Shown in pieces: positions 58,001-64,000 of a stretch of DNA of 64,000 nucleotides. Made by a program: the position numbers and the translations under genes. Source of the DNA: Anas platyrhynchos (Eukaryota; Chordata; Aves; Anseriformes; Anatidae); assembly GCF_047663525.1 (NCBI RefSeq), contig NC_092589.1, positions 79,301,501-79,365,500 of the forward strand. The letters run 5' to 3'. How positions within the stretch are numbered: position 1 is the first letter of the stretch; every line of letters starts with the position of its first letter. Below the pieces are notes generated by a model that was not told the origin of the DNA, searched no databases, and saw nothing but the letters and a program-made list of their open reading frames with translations.

Positions 58001-61000
58001 TCTGCAAGACAATATGCAAATAAATAGATAAATAAAGCAAAAAATCAAGGAAATAGGGACTGAGTTAGAGTTGACGTGTTTTTAATTTGTGAGCCAATGT
58101 GCTGTAAGAGTGGTGTGGGTGGTCATCCACACCATCCAGTGCTTTGGGTGATGGGAGAAAGGAGTTTAGTTTCTCCCTATCCGTAAGACTTTCTTTATGA
58201 CAGATCAAATCCATTCAGCTTAAGCATATAATGGATGTTAGTTCCTAAAATATCATCTAGATCATTTAACTGACCAGTTCAAAATCTATGTCCTGAAGTC
58301 CAAATGTTCCTTAGCCTGTCAGTGACTTTAAAATCTTACAAAATTCATCACATGTCAACAGCTTCTAGTGCTGGCAGTATCTTCCTGGCAAATGCTGGAC
58401 AGAACACACCCGGTTCACAGATTTCACAGATTTGGAGTCCATACAGTATTTTTTTTTATAATGCTTCTGCCTATTCTGGACTTGTAATTTAGTTATATAT
58501 TATTTTATATTTTATATTTTGTATTTTATTATATTATTTTTTAAGATGTTAAAATCTCATCCAAGCAGAGATTTCTGGTTACTGTGAATTCTCCTGGATA
58601 CATATTATGAAATGTACGTCATTTACAGTGGAACTTAGATACATAAATGTAGCTGTCTAGTGGTATGTTTGGAGATGTGTGTCTTCCTGGAGAGGCATCT
58701 GGGGGCAAGACGGAAACCCTAAGGCATCTCAAATGGCAATCTGTGCCAGAGCCCGATGTTTGGACTCTGAAATTGCTCTTCTTTGCACAATAAAGGAAAT
58801 CAAGCACCTGAAGAATAATCATGTATTCTGCTTAGGAGCCTGGCATCTGAAAACTTACTGCAACAACGCTAAATGTTTTTTTAGTCATCTCCCTTGGTGA
58901 AGGTAGCTTTAGGAGTTACTGTCTGGGTAAAGTAGGGGCCTCCATACTTCACAGAGATAAGAATATATAACTTGCAGTTTATGAGGTGCTAAGCTGCCAA
59001 GGAAATATTGTCTGAGTAAATATTATCATTAAAACAACCTAGGCAAGCAGCTCCACGTCTCTATCCAGGAAGTTTCAGCCCTGCTGAAACCTGCGGGGCT
59101 TGCAGCAGACTCAGCACACACTGCAAGTTTGGGGCTTGAGTTATGAGCTGTGGAAAATGTGTTAATTTTGGAAATTAACGAACATTTCATGTTGATGAAT
59201 TTTGGATGAATAAATGCATTTAATCATAAAAAAGAGCATGGATGCTTCAAAGTATGTTTCATTTAGGCCTGGATTCCAGGAAAAAAAAAAAAAAAGAAAA
59301 AAGAAAAAAAAAGGTCGTTACATAATTTTTGCCATTGATCCCTTTGCCAAATCCCTTCCCCCAGTTATTTTTGATGCTGACTAATTTTAACCAGATTTTA
59401 AAAAAGGGTAGAGTACTCAAGGATATTTATGTTCCTACTGGTCTAATGGAAATAAATTTCAGGATAAACGAGAAATTTATGACCCCTCTGAGATAGGCAC
59501 AACTCAGTCATTATAATTCTCTTTCATAGCAACCTCCTGGTTAATAAGGCACATAACAGGTTGGCCTAACCACATGGACCCAGCTCCAGATGAGTCATAG
59601 CCACTGATTTCTTTTTCCCAGTGGGTGTGTTATAAGTGTATGTGGACATGCTGGGGTGAGAAGCAGGACAGGGAGAAGAGGCACAGTATAAATTCATGTT
59701 TCCAGACCTCTTCTGTTTCTTTGCTCATGAAGCATTTTATTTTGTTATTGCTTCAGCCAGTTACTCTCATGGTTACTCATAAATTTTATCTGTTGCTCAT
59801 TATACTGTATTTACTTATAGATGCTGGATATTTCCCATGATTTATAATGTAAGTCTACTCAGAAATGCAGATCACTCAGTAGGTATTTGACTTATAAAGC
59901 TGGCTTAGATGTCTTCTGGGGAATAGCACAGCTATTCTTAGTGCTATATGCTTTATCTTTGGGATAACATATACCACACATATGCCTTTAAAAGAGAAAA
60001 TTTTTAAAGTTTTCCATAGATAGTCAAGGCATCTCAGTTTTTACGACCCATTTCCAGTTGTTAAGATTGTATTTTTAAAAATGATCCTGAACCTGTTAGG
60101 TCTTTGTCCTGATTTATAATTTAGCCAATTAATATTAATTTTAAAATTGTCTTTATTAAATAAATATGATCATAACTTGCACTTAATTATTAGACAATAA
60201 AACATTAGGAAGAGCAAAGTCTTCTTTGGTTTTGACTCTGCTTAATAAGGTACTTGCTCAAATTTGAGAACCATTAAGAGAGGTAGGACATTATTAGGAT
60301 TAATATTGAAAGAATCACCTTAAACAAACATTTTTTCTGCACAATGGATCTACACGGTTATGACTTCAAACACAAGATTGCAGGATTGTTCACTGTAAAG
60401 ATAAGAACTAAAATTCCATTTAAAATATACATACAGTTAAACAGCTTGAAAAATATTAGAGCAATCCCAAAACTCAGATAAAATGTATGACAAAAATTGG
60501 GAATTATTTCATCAAAAGCAATTTGCAATAAATATATCTACCTCCAGAAAATGTTCTCTATAAAAAGAGAGAAGGCTTTATTTTTTATTTTATTTTTTTC
60601 TTTTTTTCTCCTTTACCCAAGAAGAAGCCATTGTAAAAGAAAGATCCTTGTGGAGCTTACATCACCATCTTCTCCTGCTGAGCTCTGGAGTCCAACACAA
60701 AAAAAAAACAAGCACTGAGCTCATATTACTGGAAAGTTGCTGGATTGTATCTCTGGTTTATGTGGCATAGCTCACCAGAGTGTTGTGAAGGTAGAGGGAA
60801 TTTCCAGAACCCTTAGTAGAATCCAGTGCAGAAACCCATACAGCAAAAATGAAGAAAACTGAGATGTTTTACTACATTTAGAGCATTTTTTTTGGCATAA
60901 TTTTTCTCACGTAAAGGGGAAATCTTGGTGTCTGCTCCCTAGTCCTGGGCCATTTTGGTGTTCCAGTTATTGGAGTATCCTTCAGCACTCTGTCAGACTA

Positions 61001-64000
61001 ATCTGTCTTCACTGAGCATAATACGTTTAGGTGAAGGAAAGAATGAAAAAAAGAAAAAATTAGGGGGATTTAACATATATAAATTCTTATGCAATTGAAG
61101 TAACAGTCTGTATCCTATGCTCCTTAAAACACCTAACAGGGAAATGTTAAAGCCAGGAAACTAGAAAATCTAAAGCTCATGTTTCCCTCATGCCCCTTAC
61201 AATGATGTGAGAGTTACAATAAAAAACAATGAAACACCTCATAAAAAATAAGAAGTGACATGATTTACATTCAAAGAATGTTTTCATTATACATTCTGTC
61301 ATGCTTCTTCCTACTCTTCTTCAGTTCACTTTAGGCCAGAAAGGTTTAATTTTCTGTGTTGACACAGAAAGGGAGCTATCCTGTCAGTGAATGTGCAAGG
61401 GGAGTCTCCAGGGAAGGAAATGCAATTATGTTGAGTAACGTTGTTTTACTTTATTTGTAATAAATATAAAGGCTATGATGCCAAAGGACTGCAGTATAGC
61501 TGCATAAAGATTGAGTACGAATGATAAAAGAAATAGAAAATATAGCTTGGATATACAGTGAGCTTCTATTTTTCCCCAGTTGCTATAGTAATGTTTAGCA
61601 CCTTTGTTAGTTATTCCAGCAAGCTCTCTCATGCTACGTCCCTGGGAGATTTGTCAGTTTGGGAAGACTGAGAACAATGAGCCTGCCTCGGATCTGGACA
61701 GACCTCATTAGCTGTGAGGATTAGACACAATACCTAGCACACGCACAGCTAACCAACCTACAGGAGCAGGGGCTTCTGTGGAGAGGGATCCCAGGATACT
61801 TTTAATGAGGCCACTCAAACTGGAGGTTGGATTGTTGTTCGACACTCCAAAGCTGGCTGACCCTACAGAAAGTGCCATCCTAATAACTGTTGTTCATGTT
61901 TAAGCACAGACTAAAAGAGCTCAAAGGCTTCTACAGCTTCAGGGGAGTTGCACTGACACTCAGAGGACCACAAAAATATGTAAGTACCAAAAGGCTGCTT
62001 TTTGCAACCAAATCAAGTTGTTGAAACAGTTTTGCTCTCATATGTGCAGCTTCCAGAGGAGTTAAGCAGGAACAGTTCTTTACAGGTGTTGGTCCTTTCC
62101 TTTTGTCTTTTCACTGTCAACTGAGTCCTCAGCATTTCTCTGCTTTCCTGGGAGGGATGAGAAAGAAGTGGCAAGCAGCACTGCCACTCCTCTCCATTTT
62201 CCTGCCTGGCTTGGGAAGCAGGTGTTTTCTAAATAACAAGGTCTTTGGATGATTCAGTGGAAATATCTGTATCTATCTATCTATATAGATTATGATGATT
62301 ATTATCATATTTTTTTAAACAAAAGATCTTTCAATTTCTCTGTGCTGCAGAAGCACCCCCCAACCTGAATCAAATCTCTGGAAACTTTGAGAGCTGAATA
62401 TAACAAAAGTAACTACAGTAGCAACAAAAAGGATGTTTTTGTTATTGCTGCTGTTTTTAACATTTTTAATCTTATGACAGGTGCTACAATTTTGGACTCT
62501 GGCATTGGCTATACTTCCTAAATATATATTTCCAAGTTGCTTGGAAAGTTGGCAGGAGAATCAGAGAGGAAAAAGGCATACTGAAACCTCTCCTGTCAGA
62601 ATTAACTGCAGTTCACCCTCCCTCCGCTCCCCCACCCCCCCCCAAAAAAAAAAAAAAAAAAAAAGGCTCTCTTTTATCATTTCTTGAGTGTATATATAGA
62701 CCTGCCTGGAATCCTAGTAAATCTCTTGAGAGTGCTGTATTTATAATAATCCCACTATAGCACTGAATTAATTAACACCGCACATGCGAATTTGTGAATT
62801 CACAAATGACAAGCTGCAAATAGATCTTTTTTGTTCTTGAGAAGCATGTGCTCAGTGAGTAGGAAAATTACAAGTCTGGAAAACTTTGATTACTTTGGGC
62901 TTCTCCATGAAGGGCCTAACCAAGAGTTTAGGGAGCAGTTTCGCTGAGATCAGAGATTTCTTGTAGGGCTTACCTTCCTTGTCATGTGCAGTTAATGGCA
63001 GCTCTGTGCAACGGGAACTATTTTTAAGTTAATGATGAGCTGATTATAAACTTTGTCAGGAACCATTATAGGAATTATAGGAATACAGAAGTGACTTTAA
63101 CTTGGATCAATCCACTTGGATTATCTCTATCCTGGATCTGTTTTTATTATTATTTTTTTATGTTTTTATTTATTTATTTATTTTTCTCAAGGCATTAATG
63201 CAAATAAGAGGTTATTAAGTGTAATCTACATTCCAGTAGACACTTAGCCCTGAAAACTCATGCCAGACTCAACAAAAATTTGTGCTTTTGCAAAAATTCT
63301 GTTTGACAATTTCAAAAATATCCTATCAATTACACTGTATAAGTATCCAAATGACAGAGTGCTCCATGATGCTATCAAGATCCTCACTCTGATGTGCTTT
63401 CTGTTTTATGGGTTGAGAGAAAGACAATTTATTTCTTTAATAACACTTTTTTTTCTTTCTTTAAAAATAATTGCCAATTACCTGGACATCTGCAGTCCAT
63501 ACTGTCTATTACCTGAGCCTGCCCTCATCTTGGCAGTCAACAAAGTGGATGTAGCGCAAGGTAGAACACTTGCCTGATGTGGCTTTTGTCAGTTGATGTG
63601 GCTTACTGCAGAGCTGTATTACTTTAGTGCCAACAGTGGAGAGGCAGTGAGAACAAGAGGCCCAAACGAGAATGGGAGAAAGCAACATAAACTGCTCAAA
63701 AACTGTCTTTCTTGCTCTTTAGGCATGGCCTCCGATACTGTCTGTATGTAGCAATCAATTTGTAACAGATGCTATTTATTTTGATATTTATATATATATT
63801 TTTTTTTTCTACCAATACATGATGCCATGAACTGTAGCTAGATCTCTTTATCTGGAAGGGAGGAAAAAAAAAAGGAAGGTTTGGTATGCATTTAAGAAGT
63901 GAAAAACCTGCTAGAGAAGAGCTCTGTGGTTAGAGAGATGTAAAAGCCATGTCGTCTCGGCTAAGCAACACCAGTGCTTATGTACAGTGTCCTGTATTTC
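55043..64000. other. Intergenic sequence, no supported gene
   Basis: AT-rich. Low-complexity features are a TTTAA-rich tract at about 56110-56140, a TATTTTA-rich tract at 58494-58540, A-rich 59280-59312, (ATCT)n at about 62266-62285, a C run followed by A(21) at about 62631-62664, and (TTTA)n at about 63155-63185. A perfect 18-bp palindrome lies at 62790-62807 and a TAATTA-rich segment at about 57640-57760. The open frames at 56595-56973 and 63260-63577 show no recognised domain. No FHL5 exon was found, although that gene is the expected downstream neighbour. Confidence 0.5.

Noticed and set aside
59072..59090. Perfect 8-bp hairpin GTTTCAGC-CCT-GCTGAAAC
   Set aside because: Too short for a microRNA precursor and with no transcript context. 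It is likely chance.
63260..63577. 105-codon + frame near the window end
   Set aside because: AT-rich composition, no recognised domain, no conserved motif or splice context.
1..64000. Endogenous retroviruses, CRISPR arrays, rRNA or tRNA genes
   Set aside because: No gag, pol or env-like frames or paired LTRs were seen, no regularly spaced repeats, and no cloverleaf-like sequence that I could support by eye.

Overview
The window looks like bird nuclear DNA. The evidence is several CR1 LINE copies with the avian-type 3' tail (a 'GGTTGGAAGGGACC'-like block followed by an 8-bp 'ATTCTATG'-like repeat), AT-rich non-coding DNA with many homopolymer runs, one vertebrate GPCR with an unbroken coding exon, and a CpG-island promoter. 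Nothing prokaryotic is present: no operons, CRISPR arrays, rRNA or tRNA genes that I can see. Species cannot be fixed from the sequence alone.

Only one protein-coding gene can be supported with confidence: GPR63 (PSP24-beta type orphan class A GPCR) on the + strand. Its whole 419-residue coding sequence lies in one exon at 26157-27416. I infer the rest of the gene as follows: a CpG-island promoter and non-coding first exon ending at a strong donor at 2440; a roughly 20-kb first intron; a small 5'UTR exon at 22546-22623 (a weaker candidate exon lies at 18727-18812); the coding exon opening at acceptor 26011-26012; and a 3'UTR of about 3.5 kb ending near the polyadenylation signal at 30956-30961.

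Layout: 1-1700 is upstream sequence with two CR1 copies, the second ending at the edge of the CpG island. 1700-2710 is the CpG island. 2441-26012 is intronic, with low-complexity runs and one CR1 copy carrying a decayed reverse transcriptase fragment (24466-25688). 26013-30975 is the terminal GPR63 exon. 30976-64000 has no gene I can support. It holds further CR1 copies: a nested pair at 36.1-36.8 kb, a short one at 37.3 kb, two minus-strand copies at 43.2-44.7 kb and a short one at 54.9 kb. It also holds poly(A)/poly(T) tracts and a compound AAT/GAT microsatellite.

From general knowledge of this locus in vertebrates, NDUFAF4 lies upstream of GPR63 and FHL5 downstream on the opposite strand. 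I found no exon of either here, so both probably lie outside the window. No clearly new system is visible. The points most worth checking are the 5' leader architecture of GPR63 (possible 87-codon spliced upstream ORF plus two short uORFs), the unexplained open 86-bp candidate exon, the nested CR1 insertion and the CR1 abutting the promoter.
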